From NCBI GenBank assembly GCA_937125455.1, contig CAKZLK010000061.1, positions 51,836-115,835 of the forward strand: a stretch of 64,000 nt of DNA, written 5' to 3'. This DNA comes from an uncultured Aequorivita sp. (GTDB lineage Bacteria; Bacteroidota; Bacteroidia; Flavobacteriales; Flavobacteriaceae). Positions 38,545 to 48,089 of the stretch are shown one piece after another (the stretch's first letter is position 1; each line of letters opens with the position of its first letter). The translations under genes were made by a program, and so were the position numbers. Under the pieces are notes generated by a model, which had not been told where the DNA came from, ran no database searches, and was given only the letters and a program-made list of their open reading frames with translations.

Positions 38545-39651
38545 ATGGAACTTGGAAAAAGAATAAAACACTTAAGGCAAAATGCAGGTCTATCCCAGCA
38601 GGAATTTGCCGATTACACAGGGTTTTCAGTTTCTTATATCCAAAAATTTGAAGAAGGAAAGCGAGAAATGAAAACCAATCATTTAATACGTTTTTCCAAG
38701 GTACTAAAGCTAAAGCCATTCGATATTATAAATACCGAAAGTACTAATTTAGAATATCTTAATACCGATAAGTCTGCATTTTCAATGACCAATATTGAGT
38801 ATCGTGAAAAACAAGATTCGTATAAAATTTTTGAAAATGAAATTATAGAAACCATTTCAAGTGATTTCTTCAATATTATAGAACTGGAAAATATAATGAA
38901 CGATAAAATCAAGTTCAAAAATCCAGTAGAGAATATTGTGATAAGTAAAGGCGCTGATGTTGAAGATGCAGTTAAGTTAATCCGTAAAAAATGGAAACTT
39001 GGTAATAACCCCATATACGATGTGATTCACCTTTTGGAAAACAAAGGGGTTAAAATCTTTGAGGTTGAAAAGCCGAATAGCTTTGTTGCATTTTCAGGTT
39101 GGGCAGGTGAAGTCCCTATCATTGTACTTAACGCAATAAACTCAGATGTAGCAAGAAGGCGTTTTACAACCCTACACGAACTGGCTCATTTAATTCTTGA
39201 TTTTGATATCGATGATCATAAAAAAATCGAACGCTTTTGTGATCATTTTGCAGGGGCGATGCTTCTCTTTGAAGATGTGCTTTATGATCACTTTAATAAT
39301 GAAAGAAATGGAATTACCCTTGAAGAACTAAAAAACATCAAAGCTGCATACGGAATATCCATTTTGGCAATCATAATTCGTGCTCTTACCCTCAAAATAA
39401 TTAATTGGGACACCTATCACTCGTGGAAGGAAAAGTATGACCAATGGCGAGAAAATGATGATACTTCATTAGGGGAGTATCACGGTGTTGAAAAGCCAAA
39501 ACGGTTTTTTAGCCTTTTGGCTAAAGGATTGAATATGGACAATCAAGAAGGCAAGTCCCTATTGTCGCCAGCAAAAGCGGCAGAATTGTCAAATATGACT
39601 ATAAAAGACATTAATGCCAGGTTTGGCGGAAAAAACTTTATGCGAAACTAA
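38545..39651 (+). CDS. XRE HTH plus ImmA/IrrE-family metallopeptidase
   Basis: LRQNAGLSQQEFADYTGFSVSYIQKFEEG; HExxH motif TTLHELAHLILDFD. Confidence 0.88.
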   Translation: MELGKRIKHLRQNAGLSQQEFADYTGFSVSYIQKFEEGKREMKTNHLIRFSKVLKLKPFDIINTESTNLEYLNTDKSAFSMTNIEYREKQDSYKIFENEIIETISSDFFNIIELENIMNDKIKFKNPVENIVISKGADVEDAVKLIRKKWKLGNNPIYDVIHLLENKGVKIFEVEKPNSFVAFSGWAGEVPIIVLNAINSDVARRRFTTLHELAHLILDFDIDDHKKIERFCDHFAGAMLLFEDVLYDHFNNERNGITLEELKNIKAAYGISILAIIIRALTLKIINWDTYHSWKEKYDQWRENDDTSLGEYHGVEKPKRFFSLLAKGLNMDNQEGKSLLSPAKAAELSNMTIKDINARFGGKNFMRN

Positions 39652-40065
39652 ATGTATATATTCAGCGACATAGAATTTTTGCTTCTTTTGGACAGTCTAA
39701 GAATTTTGGACAGTTCATCAGATTCATTTTATGTTACTGAAATGGCCCTTGAATCCCCTTGTTATGATTACGTGCAGCGAAATCACTTAAATCGGTTAGT
39801 GGAAGAAGGTAAAATACACACATATTCGCTCAAAGGTGAATTTTTTAAGTTTTGCTGCAAAGAAAGTATAAATTTTGCCGGACTGCAAATTATGGATTTT
39901 GCCGCTATTTATTATTGTAAAACTATAAATGGCGTTCTCGTAGAAAGAAATGAACTTATAAAAGAATGTGCCGAAAGCAATGGAGTAAATGCCTTATCGG
40001 TTAATGAAATATTGAGCACTATTGTTAAAGAAAAAAAGTATATGGAATTTATAAAAGCACTTTAA
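39652..40065 (+). CDS. hypothetical protein coupled to the XRE-ImmA gene
   Basis: Start immediately follows the ImmA stop codon. Confidence 0.55.
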   Translation: MYIFSDIEFLLLLDSLRILDSSSDSFYVTEMALESPCYDYVQRNHLNRLVEEGKIHTYSLKGEFFKFCCKESINFAGLQIMDFAAIYYCKTINGVLVERNELIKECAESNGVNALSVNEILSTIVKEKKYMEFIKAL

Positions 40066-40282
40066 AAAAAGCTGATATCAATTTGATACCAGCTCTCTAA
40101 TTTACTTTAAGATAAGATTGGAATATTATCTATAAAGACTTTGTTTTTGACGACACAAATATACCGTTTATTTCGGTATCTACAAGTCTTTCCCGCATAA
40201 TCTTCCCTTTTCATCTAGAGTTATACCTCACTACCAAAATGGTAATAGAAACCTATTTGTTTAATTATTAATATTAACTATT

Positions 40283-40459
40283 ATGGCAAAGAACAAACCT
40301 TATGGTGACAACGCAAGAAAAGGGGCCGTAAAAAATCGTTCCCAAGTACTAAACCCTAAAACCGGGCTTTACGTCAAAATTAATTCCAACTCTGGTAAAT
40401 TTATGGATGTAAAAACCAGCGGCGGAAAGTTTAAAGGGATTACCGATAAAAGTAGGTAG
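40283..40459 (+). CDS. small basic hypothetical protein (58 aa)
   Basis: MAKNKPYGDNARKGAVKNRSQVLNPKTGLYVKINSNSGKFMDVKTSGGKFKGITDKSR. Confidence 0.6.
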   Translation: MAKNKPYGDNARKGAVKNRSQVLNPKTGLYVKINSNSGKFMDVKTSGGKFKGITDKSR

Positions 40460-40511
40460 TACTTCAGCGAAACCCAAATGCTGTGAACTTGGGCTATTTT
40501 AATTTTTGAGA

Positions 40512-40664
40512 ATGAGATATTCATTTCAAAACGACAAGTTGAGTCTTTGCGAAAAAGACACTTGTCTGCATTTAAACGGGGATAACGCCAAAGTTATTTC
40601 CACACTTATTACTGTTATAACATTTGTAGCAGCTGTATCAGCTATTGCAAAGCTTATTAAGTAA
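40512..40664 (+). CDS. small single-TM protein (50 aa)
   Basis: MRYSFQNDKLSLCEKDTCLHLNGDNAKVISTLITVITFVAAVSAIAKLIK. Confidence 0.45.
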   Translation: MRYSFQNDKLSLCEKDTCLHLNGDNAKVISTLITVITFVAAVSAIAKLIK

Positions 40665-40713
40665 TCAACTAGGCTGGCTCGTTGGAATCAGCCTAGTTAA
40701 TAATTTATTTATT

Positions 40714-41208
40714 ATGGAAAAAGAAAGATTAGAATACACAGTTAATCGGCTAGACCACTATTACGATAGCGTTAATAATAAAACGACTGTTTACATAGCC
40801 ATTAATACATTTATAACAGGTGGTATTATTACGCTCTTAACTCAAATACAAGACCTTCTCGATAAAGAAAACTGGCTATTGATTTTTTTAGCGGCTATTA
40901 TTGCATTTGGAGTGTGTAGCCTCATACTGTTGGCATTAGCCAGTATGCCCTACTTTTCTAAAAAAACGGAAATAGAGTCCTTGTATTATTTTGCTAGTAT
41001 CGGACAAAAAAAATCTCAACATTTTTGTGAACTATCAAAAAATCAGGACAAGAAGGCTGATGTGAAAGACTTAAGAAATCAAGTTTATGTTCTTTCAAAA
41101 GGCTTAATATCAAAATTCAGAAAGCTTAAATGGGCTTGTATTCTTTTAATCATACAATTTGTGCTTTTAGCACCTGTAACATACATATTAATCAAAATAA
41201 CTTCCTAA
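40714..41208 (+). CDS. Pycsar transmembrane effector (PycTM-like)
   Basis: LDHYYDSVNNKTTVYIAINTFITGGIITLL, two further hydrophobic segments; precedes cyclase gene. Confidence 0.75.
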   Translation: MEKERLEYTVNRLDHYYDSVNNKTTVYIAINTFITGGIITLLTQIQDLLDKENWLLIFLAAIIAFGVCSLILLALASMPYFSKKTEIESLYYFASIGQKKSQHFCELSKNQDKKADVKDLRNQVYVLSKGLISKFRKLKWACILLIIQFVLLAPVTYILIKITS

Positions 41209-41209
41209 A

Positions 41210-42196
41210 ATGAACTTATTCGAAAATTACAAAAATGTCATCCGAAAAGCGGTTGAAAACGACCCTACTAGATCAAATAAAATTTACGGTCTAAGTGAAT
41301 CCATAGTGGATAGCAATCGTGAATATCTTAAATTGTTAAGAAATGAGCTTCCTGGTAAAGAACTATCACCCGAGATGAAAATGTTTGCAAAAGAAATGGG
41401 TGTACAACAAACATTTGATTACCAACCACTGGGAAGCCATCCTGATTTCGTTTACCTAAAAGGTACAAATTTGGTTGAAGAGCATTGGATAATATCTGGA
41501 TTTATAGACGTAAAGAAAAGCACTAAACTCTTTAATAACTTTACAAAGGGCACAGTAAGATTGATAACAGAAAGTATCATCCGAGCTTCAATTTTTGCAG
41601 TAAATCTCTGTGGCGGATATGTGCATCGAATACAAGGAGACGGCCTCATGGTTTATTTTGGTGGGAAAAATATCGAAAAACTTAAGGCCGTGGAGGATGC
41701 TTTAAAAGCCTTTTCTATGATATCATATTTCGTCAAAAATGACCTTAAAAGCTTTTTTGAGGAAAATGGAATTCAAGATATTCATACAAGAGCAGGGCTG
41801 GATTTGGGGCATTCAAAACAAGTAGATTGGTTTTATTCTGGCACGGGTGAATCAGGGGAGGTTACTACTTGTAGCCTACATACTAGCCTTGCCCCCAAAA
41901 TGCAAAGTAATGCTATAAACAGTGGGATTGTTGTAGGTCATAATATAACGACTCAACTAAGAAAAGATAAGTATTTTGAAAAACGAAGTAAAGAAATACA
42001 TGATTATGAGGACGGAAGAAAGTACTATCAATATAATTTTGACTGGGAACGCTATTTGGTTGATAACAATTTGGCCGTGCAGAACGATATGGGGGTTTTG
42101 ATTCTAACCATAAATACATCGCCAGATCCACATAGAAATAGCCGTGATTTGTATCCTATCGCTTCAAAAAGCAGGCCTTATTTCAATTATGATTGA
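41210..42196 (+). CDS. class III nucleotidyl cyclase, Pycsar cyclase-like (PycC)
   Basis: ISGFIDVKKSTKLFNNFTKGTVRLI...GGYVHRIQGDGLMVYFGG; adjacent PycTM-like gene. Confidence 0.8.
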   Translation: MNLFENYKNVIRKAVENDPTRSNKIYGLSESIVDSNREYLKLLRNELPGKELSPEMKMFAKEMGVQQTFDYQPLGSHPDFVYLKGTNLVEEHWIISGFIDVKKSTKLFNNFTKGTVRLITESIIRASIFAVNLCGGYVHRIQGDGLMVYFGGKNIEKLKAVEDALKAFSMISYFVKNDLKSFFEENGIQDIHTRAGLDLGHSKQVDWFYSGTGESGEVTTCSLHTSLAPKMQSNAINSGIVVGHNITTQLRKDKYFEKRSKEIHDYEDGRKYYQYNFDWERYLVDNNLAVQNDMGVLILTINTSPDPHRNSRDLYPIASKSRPYFNYD

Positions 42197-42617
42197 AAAT
42201 AACCTCAATATTGATATTGATAGCTTTTTGAATAAATACTATTCTTTCAAAGAAGGGGAAAGCCAAAAAGCAGGTTATCTTGCCCTTGAAGGAAAAATTA
42301 GTATTCTCGACAAGCAATATAAACTTTGGGGACATTTTGAAATCATCATATTTATAAATGAAAAAGAATACCCATATACCATACCTATCGTAGTCGAGAA
42401 AACCAAAGTAATTAATAGAGATTGGGATTTTCATATTTCAAAGGACGGTGTTTGTTGTTTAGACATTCCGCACAAACTATTGAGAAAAAAAGACAAGGAA
42501 TACAATTTGAAGAATTTTACAGGGAAGTTATATATCCATTTTTTGCCAATTACCACTACAAGGAATCAACTGGTGAGTACGCTAATGGGGAATACAAACA
42601 TCATTTTGAGGGCATAA
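42189..42617 (+). CDS. E2-like (ubiquitin-conjugating-like) N-terminal part of a Pycsar-linked accessory protein
   Basis: HFEIIIFINEKEYPYTIPIVVEKTKVINRDWDFHISKDGVCCLD; ATGATTGA overlap with PycC stop. Confidence 0.5.
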   Translation: MIENNLNIDIDSFLNKYYSFKEGESQKAGYLALEGKISILDKQYKLWGHFEIIIFINEKEYPYTIPIVVEKTKVINRDWDFHISKDGVCCLDIPHKLLRKKDKEYNLKNFTGKLYIHFLPITTTRNQLVSTLMGNTNIILRA

Positions 42618-42865
42618 CTCAATTTTATAAAGAAGAATTTGACCTTGAGAATTTTGAAGACATTATTTTACTTTTGGAAACTGCGATAAGTGGCACCAAG
42701 TATCAACCAAATAATGAATGCCCAATATGTGGGAAGCCTAAATACAAAAAGTGTTGCAGAAAGATAGTTTATAGCTTAAGAGCATATGATTTACAGCAAT
42801 TAAAGGTAGATTTGACTCTATTTAGGCAATATCAACTTAAAAGGAAGGAAGTTTTAAGCAATTAG
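42422..42865 (+). CDS. SEC-C motif C-terminal part of the same accessory protein, -1 frame
   Basis: C-terminal CPICGKPKYKKCCRK; shares A7 run at 42485-42491 with the upstream ORF. Confidence 0.5.
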   Translation: MGFSYFKGRCLLFRHSAQTIEKKRQGIQFEEFYREVIYPFFANYHYKESTGEYANGEYKHHFEGITQFYKEEFDLENFEDIILLLETAISGTKYQPNNECPICGKPKYKKCCRKIVYSLRAYDLQQLKVDLTLFRQYQLKRKEVLSN

Positions 42866-43020
42866 TCCGTTTACGATAGTTATAATTGTAAATGAAATTA
42901 ATAAACACCAAAACTTATTTATCAATTAAAAAACCCTAGATGTTGTACCTATGTTGTACCTGACATTTTTTTGGAGTGAATTATAAACAGAAAAAGCCGA
43001 AGATTTCTCTTCGGCTTTAG

Positions 43021-43102
43021 TACGGGCGGAGAGACTCGAACTCTCACACCTCGCGGCACCAGATCCTAAGTCTGGCGTGTCTACCAATTCCACCACGCCC
43101 GC
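43021..43102 (-). tRNA. tRNA-Leu(UAG)
   Basis: Reverse complement GCGGGCGTGGTGGAATTGGTAGACACGCCAGACTTAGGATCTGGTGCCGCGAGGTGTGAGAGTTCGAGTCTCTCCGCCCGTA; complete cloverleaf stems; anticodon TAG. Confidence 0.95.
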
Positions 43103-43136
43103 ATTTTAAAATTTTAACGCTTTATATTTGCATAGC

Positions 43137-43175
43137 TCCTAAGTCTAGCGTGTCTACCAATTCCACCACGCCTGC
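43137..43175 (-). pseudogene. 5' fragment of a second tRNA-Leu (right attachment-site half)
   Basis: GCAGGCGTGGTGGAATTGGTAGACACGCTAGACTTAGGA; complements the fragment at 16799-16856. Confidence 0.85.
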
Positions 43176-43278
43176 ATCAAAATCCTTTACAACACTTAGG
43201 ACATATTGTAAAAGGAGTGCAAATATAAATAATACTTCTAAATGTTCGCTAACTTATTCCAAAAAAATTTTGCGGCAT

Positions 43279-43773
43279 TTATTCCCGAAGCCAAGTCTTC
43301 ATTTTTGGGAATGCATGTTCTCCTTCCGCATCGGCCAAGCCCATCCATTGTAGTAGTGGGAGTCCAATATATTTCCCACTTTCAAATTGTTCCCTCAGCC
43401 ATTTTGCCTCTCCTTTATAACCTTTGTCATGAAAAACGACCTCCGTTTCCAAGCCAATTTTTTGAGCAGCGGCAAAAGACCATATTAAAACCGCCATTTC
43501 ATCTCCAGCTTTTTCACTATTGTTTTCAATAATATTGTCATTGAGGCTTTCGCGATCTGTGGAACATGACACTGCAATATGTCCTGCTTCGTGGAGCAAA
43601 TCACCAGGATATTTTAGTTTTTCTAAATCAATTTGCAAGACTCCCTTTTTGATTTGAATACCTGGCAAAAAAGTGTCATCCCCTATTTCATTCAAAGTGA
43701 AAGGAAGTTGTATTTCCTCCAAAAAATCAAAAATCTTCATCAAAACAACCTCGCGATCCATCACTTTTTTCAT
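43279..43773 (-). CDS. ImmA/IrrE-like metallopeptidase-domain protein
   Basis: HExxH-like DLLHEAGHIAVS. Confidence 0.5.
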   Translation of the reverse strand: MKKVMDREVVLMKIFDFLEEIQLPFTLNEIGDDTFLPGIQIKKGVLQIDLEKLKYPGDLLHEAGHIAVSCSTDRESLNDNIIENNSEKAGDEMAVLIWSFAAAQKIGLETEVVFHDKGYKGEAKWLREQFESGKYIGLPLLQWMGLADAEGEHAFPKMKTWLRE

Positions 43774-44465
43774 TAAAGTTCTTTTTGTAATTGTGCTATC
43801 ATTTCTCTAGAAATTTCGGTATCCATTAATTTTAACTGTTCAATCATTTGTAATTTTGTTTCATTAGAATATTCAGGCTGGTTATTTTCTACTTCAAAGT
43901 TATAGCCACATTCTAAAAATAAGGCATCAGACCATTCATTGCGCAGACAGTCTACCACCAAATGGACTCTATCTGTTTTTCCATTATTTCGAACACTATG
44001 TGACAAGTTGAAATTTCCATACCAACATTCACTTGGAAGCATTTTCACTTCTTTGGAATCGATAAAAAAATGGACATCTTCATTTGTAGTAATAGGAATG
44101 TGAATTCTGAAAACACCGTCTTCGTAACCTAGGTTATAATCCGTATGTTCTTTTATAGCACTACCAGGTTTTAAATTCAGAAGTCGAATGGATTCTTTTT
44201 CACATTTAAGGAAATCAACAACCTCTTTAAAATAGTTGCATTTCAGGAGAAGCTCGGTGTCTTTATATTTTTCTTCGCCATATGGAAGGGCAAAAATATT
44301 GTTCATTTCACCGTTTTGCGAACGCAAAGCAATGGAAGTCCATTCACCCGAATAATCATTTTGGTTATAATGGGAGATAAAGCTATATTCTTTGCAAATT
44401 CCTAATTCGTTCAAAAGTTTTTCTTCTGAAAAGTAAAAAGGCAACTTTAAAAAAGCGTTTTGCAT
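43773..44465 (-). CDS. aspartyl/asparaginyl beta-hydroxylase domain protein
   Basis: LNLKPGSAIKEHTDYNLGYEDGVFRIHIPITT...NLSHSVRNNGKTDRVHLVVD. Confidence 0.75.
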   Translation of the reverse strand: MQNAFLKLPFYFSEEKLLNELGICKEYSFISHYNQNDYSGEWTSIALRSQNGEMNNIFALPYGEEKYKDTELLLKCNYFKEVVDFLKCEKESIRLLNLKPGSAIKEHTDYNLGYEDGVFRIHIPITTNEDVHFFIDSKEVKMLPSECWYGNFNLSHSVRNNGKTDRVHLVVDCLRNEWSDALFLECGYNFEVENNQPEYSNETKLQMIEQLKLMDTEISREMIAQLQKEL

Positions 44466-44537
44466 AAAAATGAAAGCGTTGATTCAGCCTACAAATTACT
44501 GTATTTTTAGTACTTTTAGAAAAAAAAATTATTTATA

Positions 44538-45926
44538 ATGAAAAGTGCAAAACCTTATATTGAAAAAAACAAAGAACGATTTTTAGACGAATTGATAGAA
44601 CTGTTGAAAATACCTTCCATCAGCGCCGATTCAGCCTATAAAAAAGATGTTCTGAAAACCGCAGAAGCCGTAAAAACACAACTTAAAAAAGCAGGTTGCG
44701 ATTCAGTAGAAATCTGTGAAACACCTGGGTACCCAATTGTGTATGGCGAAAAGATAATCGATAAAAAATTGCCAACTATTTTAGTGTATGGCCATTATGA
44801 CGTGCAACCCCCAGATCCAGTAGATTTATGGGATAGCCCACCATTTGAACCAGTTATAAAAAAAACAGAATTACATCCCGAAGGTGCCATTTTTGCCCGT
44901 GGAAGTTGTGACGATAAAGGCCAGATGTATATGCATGTAAAGGCCTTGGAATATATGACAGAGACCAATCAATTGCCTTGCAACGTAAAATTTATGATTG
45001 AAGGCGAGGAAGAAGTGGGAAGTGAAAGTCTAGGATGGTTTGTGGAAAGAAATCGCGAAAAATTAGCAAACGATGTAATTTTAATAAGCGACACAGGAAT
45101 GATCGCACCAGACGTACCTTCCATTACTACTGGATTGCGCGGACTAAGTTATGTGGAAGTGGAAGTTACAGGGCCAAACCGTGATCTTCATAGTGGATTG
45201 TATGGGGGTGCCGTGGCAAATCCAATTAATGTCCTGACAAAAATGATAGCCTCGCTTCACGATGAAAATAAACATATCACCATTCCGGGTTTTTATGATG
45301 ATGTGGAAAATCTTTCGAAAACGGAACGTGATAAAATGGCCGAAGCACCTTTTAACCTTGAAAAATATGAGAAAGCAATCGGCATTAATGCTGTGTATGG
45401 CGAAAAAGGATATTCAACAAATGAAAGAAATTCCATCAGACCTACTTTAGACGTAAACGGAATTTGGGGCGGTTACATTGGTGAAGGCGCAAAAACTGTA
45501 ATTGCCAGCAAGGCATACGCCAAAATAAGTATGCGTTTGGTGCCAAACCAGGATTGGAAAAAGATTACAGAACTTTTCACAAAACATTTTGAAAGCATCG
45601 CGCCAGCAGGGGTTCACGTGAAAGTAAAACCACATCACGGCGGACAAGCTTATGTTACACCCATAGACAGTTTGGGCTATAAAGCAGCTGAAAAAGCGTA
45701 TGAAGAAACTTTTGGCAAAACCCCAATCCCACAACGCAGTGGGGGAAGTATTCCGATTGTTGCACTATTTGAAAAAGAATTGAAAAGCAAAACTATTTTG
45801 ATGGGCTTCGGCTTAGACAGCGACGCCATCCACTCGCCAAACGAACATTTTGGGATTTGGAATTACTTAAAAGGAATTGAAACCATTCCGCAGTTTTACC
45901 ATTTCTTTACGGAGATGAGTAAGTAA
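44538..45926 (+). CDS. M20 family dipeptidase/metallopeptidase
   Basis: ILVYGHYDVQPPDPVDLW, FARGSCDDKGQMYMH, IEGEEEVGSESL. Confidence 0.93.
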   Translation: MKSAKPYIEKNKERFLDELIELLKIPSISADSAYKKDVLKTAEAVKTQLKKAGCDSVEICETPGYPIVYGEKIIDKKLPTILVYGHYDVQPPDPVDLWDSPPFEPVIKKTELHPEGAIFARGSCDDKGQMYMHVKALEYMTETNQLPCNVKFMIEGEEEVGSESLGWFVERNREKLANDVILISDTGMIAPDVPSITTGLRGLSYVEVEVTGPNRDLHSGLYGGAVANPINVLTKMIASLHDENKHITIPGFYDDVENLSKTERDKMAEAPFNLEKYEKAIGINAVYGEKGYSTNERNSIRPTLDVNGIWGGYIGEGAKTVIASKAYAKISMRLVPNQDWKKITELFTKHFESIAPAGVHVKVKPHHGGQAYVTPIDSLGYKAAEKAYEETFGKTPIPQRSGGSIPIVALFEKELKSKTILMGFGLDSDAIHSPNEHFGIWNYLKGIETIPQFYHFFTEMSK

Positions 45927-45979
45927 ATTTCTATTGATCTGACCCATAAGATTTCCTAGATCTTTCGGGAATTTTTAGA

Positions 45980-46025
45980 AAGACCTGCAAGAAAGCCATC
46001 GGCGAAATCTTGCAGGTCTTTTTTT
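45980..46025. terminator. bidirectional intrinsic terminator
   Basis: AGACCTGCAAGA...TCTTGCAGGTCTTTTTTT between convergent genes. Confidence 0.75.
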
Positions 46026-46041
46026 TAGTTAAATTCGTTCG

Positions 46042-46944
46042 CTACCAACGGTAGTTTGCTATATATTCATTGAGTTCTTCCACGGAGCTTTCAAAATCGA
46101 AAGCTTGGCTCACTTTGAAATAATTCCCTATGTCGTAGGTATATGGATATGCGAATTTTGCAAGCTCCAACTGCGTATCATCAAAACTCATCAATTCCAC
46201 CAAATCACGGACTTGATCCGCGAACATACAATTGGACTGGATAATCTGTTTTGCAAGACCTAACCTTGTATCGTCAAATGCTTTGTCCTTTATTGTTTTT
46301 TTCGCTTCTTGGAAATCCGCGTCGGTCAATGGCCAAGGGCATCCTATTTTCCCGTTATAGCCGTCCATTACATAAACATCCGTTACAGTAGTGTTAGTTA
46401 TAGTAGTTGTGGACGTGGTTTGTTCATAATAACCATCATTACCTCCAACATTTACAGAAACATTTACTCCTACTCCATCACCATTTACGTCCATATGCAT
46501 ACCAGTATTATTTCCTCTGGTGGTGGTAGTTGTTGTACTTTGTACCACAACCGGCACTGTAGCGTATGGTACTACAATAATATCTGGGTGGGCGCTTACT
46601 GGAAAATCCTCTTGCAAGGCAACAGAACTAAAGAACCTTACTTTAACACCCTTATTTGTATTCTTTATTTGATATACTATTTCTGAAGATTCCTCTGGCA
46701 TATAGAGTGTTTTTGTAACCGCATCACTATTATCTTCAAAAGTTAATTGCAATTTTAGCACTGGCTGTTCAAAACCTTCAATACGAACATTTTTAGCAGG
46801 AGCTGCATGTTGTTGAATACCATTGATGAAAATTGTAAACGGTGCAGTTTCTTGAGTAAAAAATTCAAGGTTATAACTGTTTTGTCCTATGGCACTGTTA
46901 AGCATAAAGACCGAAAAGAGAACGAAGTAGTTTATTGTTTTCAT
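46042..46944 (-). CDS. DUF4476-domain protein with signal peptide
   Basis: C-terminal ADFQEAKKTIKDKAFDDTRLGLAKQIIQSNCMFADQVRDLVELMSFDDTQLELAKFAYPYTYD. Confidence 0.75.
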   Translation of the reverse strand: MKTINYFVLFSVFMLNSAIGQNSYNLEFFTQETAPFTIFINGIQQHAAPAKNVRIEGFEQPVLKLQLTFEDNSDAVTKTLYMPEESSEIVYQIKNTNKGVKVRFFSSVALQEDFPVSAHPDIIVVPYATVPVVVQSTTTTTTRGNNTGMHMDVNGDGVGVNVSVNVGGNDGYYEQTTSTTTITNTTVTDVYVMDGYNGKIGCPWPLTDADFQEAKKTIKDKAFDDTRLGLAKQIIQSNCMFADQVRDLVELMSFDDTQLELAKFAYPYTYDIGNYFKVSQAFDFESSVEELNEYIANYRW

Positions 46945-46988
46945 ACTAGTTTATTTACCCAAGCATTTTCAAAGATTGTGCCACCAGA

Positions 46989-47564
46989 TTATATTTTCTT
47001 TACAAAATCTGTAATAATTACTATCTGTTGCCCATCAACTTTACCTTCAATGTATTTTTCGTTTTCGTGATCTAGTGAAATTCTTCGAACGGCAGTGCCT
47101 TGTTTGGCTACCATACTACTTCCCTTCACCTTCAAATCTTTTATTAAAACCACAGAATCTCCCGCTTCCAAAATAACACCATTACTATCTCGGTGAATAA
47201 CTGCTTCACCTTGACTTTCTGCAACTCCAGCTTTTGCCCATTCTTTGGTTTCATCTTCAAGATACATCATGTCCAGTAAATCCTGTGGCCAGCCTTCCGT
47301 TTTTAAACGGTTCAGCATACGCCAAGCCATAACTTGTACGGCAGGAACTGTGCTCCACATACTGTCGTTTAAACAACGCCAATGGTTTGCCTCAACTTTT
47401 TCTGGATCTTCTATTTGTTCTTTACAAGTGTTGCAAATATAAATGCTAGTTTCTGCCACATCCGTTGGAGAATTAGGCACTTCATACACACTTAGATTTT
47501 CCTCCGAACCGCAAAGTTCACATTTGTTACCACTTCTTTCTTGTAGGTCTTTTTCTGAATTCAT
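46989..47564 (-). CDS. PhnA/YjdM-family zinc-ribbon protein
   Basis: CELCGSEENLSVYEV; DSNGVILEAGDSVVLIKDLKVKGSSMVAKQGTAVRRI. Confidence 0.85.
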   Translation of the reverse strand: MNSEKDLQERSGNKCELCGSEENLSVYEVPNSPTDVAETSIYICNTCKEQIEDPEKVEANHWRCLNDSMWSTVPAVQVMAWRMLNRLKTEGWPQDLLDMMYLEDETKEWAKAGVAESQGEAVIHRDSNGVILEAGDSVVLIKDLKVKGSSMVAKQGTAVRRISLDHENEKYIEGKVDGQQIVIITDFVKKI

Positions 47565-47721
47565 TTAATTAAAATTTATACTCCTTCACTAAGGCTATGG
47601 AGAATGAGGTTGCAAATATAAACTATTCAAAAACATATGATTTTAAAAAATTCAGCCTCTACATTTGTAGAATTAAAATATTTGTTCTACGTTTGTAGAG
47701 TTAATTATAAGAATTAAAGAA

Positions 47722-48087
47722 ATGACGCTCTCAAACGCCGAAGAACAATTAATGCAACTCCTCTGGAAAAAGGAGCGTGCTTTTATGAAAGATTTAGTGG
47801 AAGCCTATCCCGAACCAAAGCCCGCCACAACAACAGTCGCCACGCTTTTAAAACGTATGCAGGACAAAAATTTTGTAGATTACAAACAGCAGGGACGTTC
47901 TCGAGAATATTTCCCTTTGGTAAAAAAGAAGGACTATTTTTCAAAACACGTTAATGGATTGATCAAAAATTTCTTTAATAACAGTCCTTCTCAGTTTGCT
48001 TCGTTTTTTACCGAAGAAACCAATCTCTCCAAAAAAGAATTGGAGGAATTGAAAACGCTTATAGATTCTGAAATTAAAAAGAAATAA
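47722..48087 (+). CDS. BlaI/MecI/CopY-family repressor
   Basis: LSNAEEQLMQLLWKKERAFMKDLVEAYPEPKPATTTVATLLKRMQDKNFV. Confidence 0.92.
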   Translation: MTLSNAEEQLMQLLWKKERAFMKDLVEAYPEPKPATTTVATLLKRMQDKNFVDYKQQGRSREYFPLVKKKDYFSKHVNGLIKNFFNNSPSQFASFFTEETNLSKKELEELKTLIDSEIKKK

Positions 48088-48089
48088 GT

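Larger units (their letters stand above)
16842..43151. mobile_element. about 26.3-kb integrated element in a tRNA-Leu anticodon arm, bounded by direct repeat TCCTAAGTCTAGCGT
   Basis: 15-bp identical repeat at 16842-16856 and 43137-43151; integrase just inside left end; TGTTGTACCTATGTTGTACCT motifs near both ends. Confidence 0.8.

Noticed and set aside
43150-43532. Plus-strand ORFs overlapping the tRNA fragment and metallopeptidase
   Set aside because: Antisense to a tRNA remnant and a coding gene; spurious.
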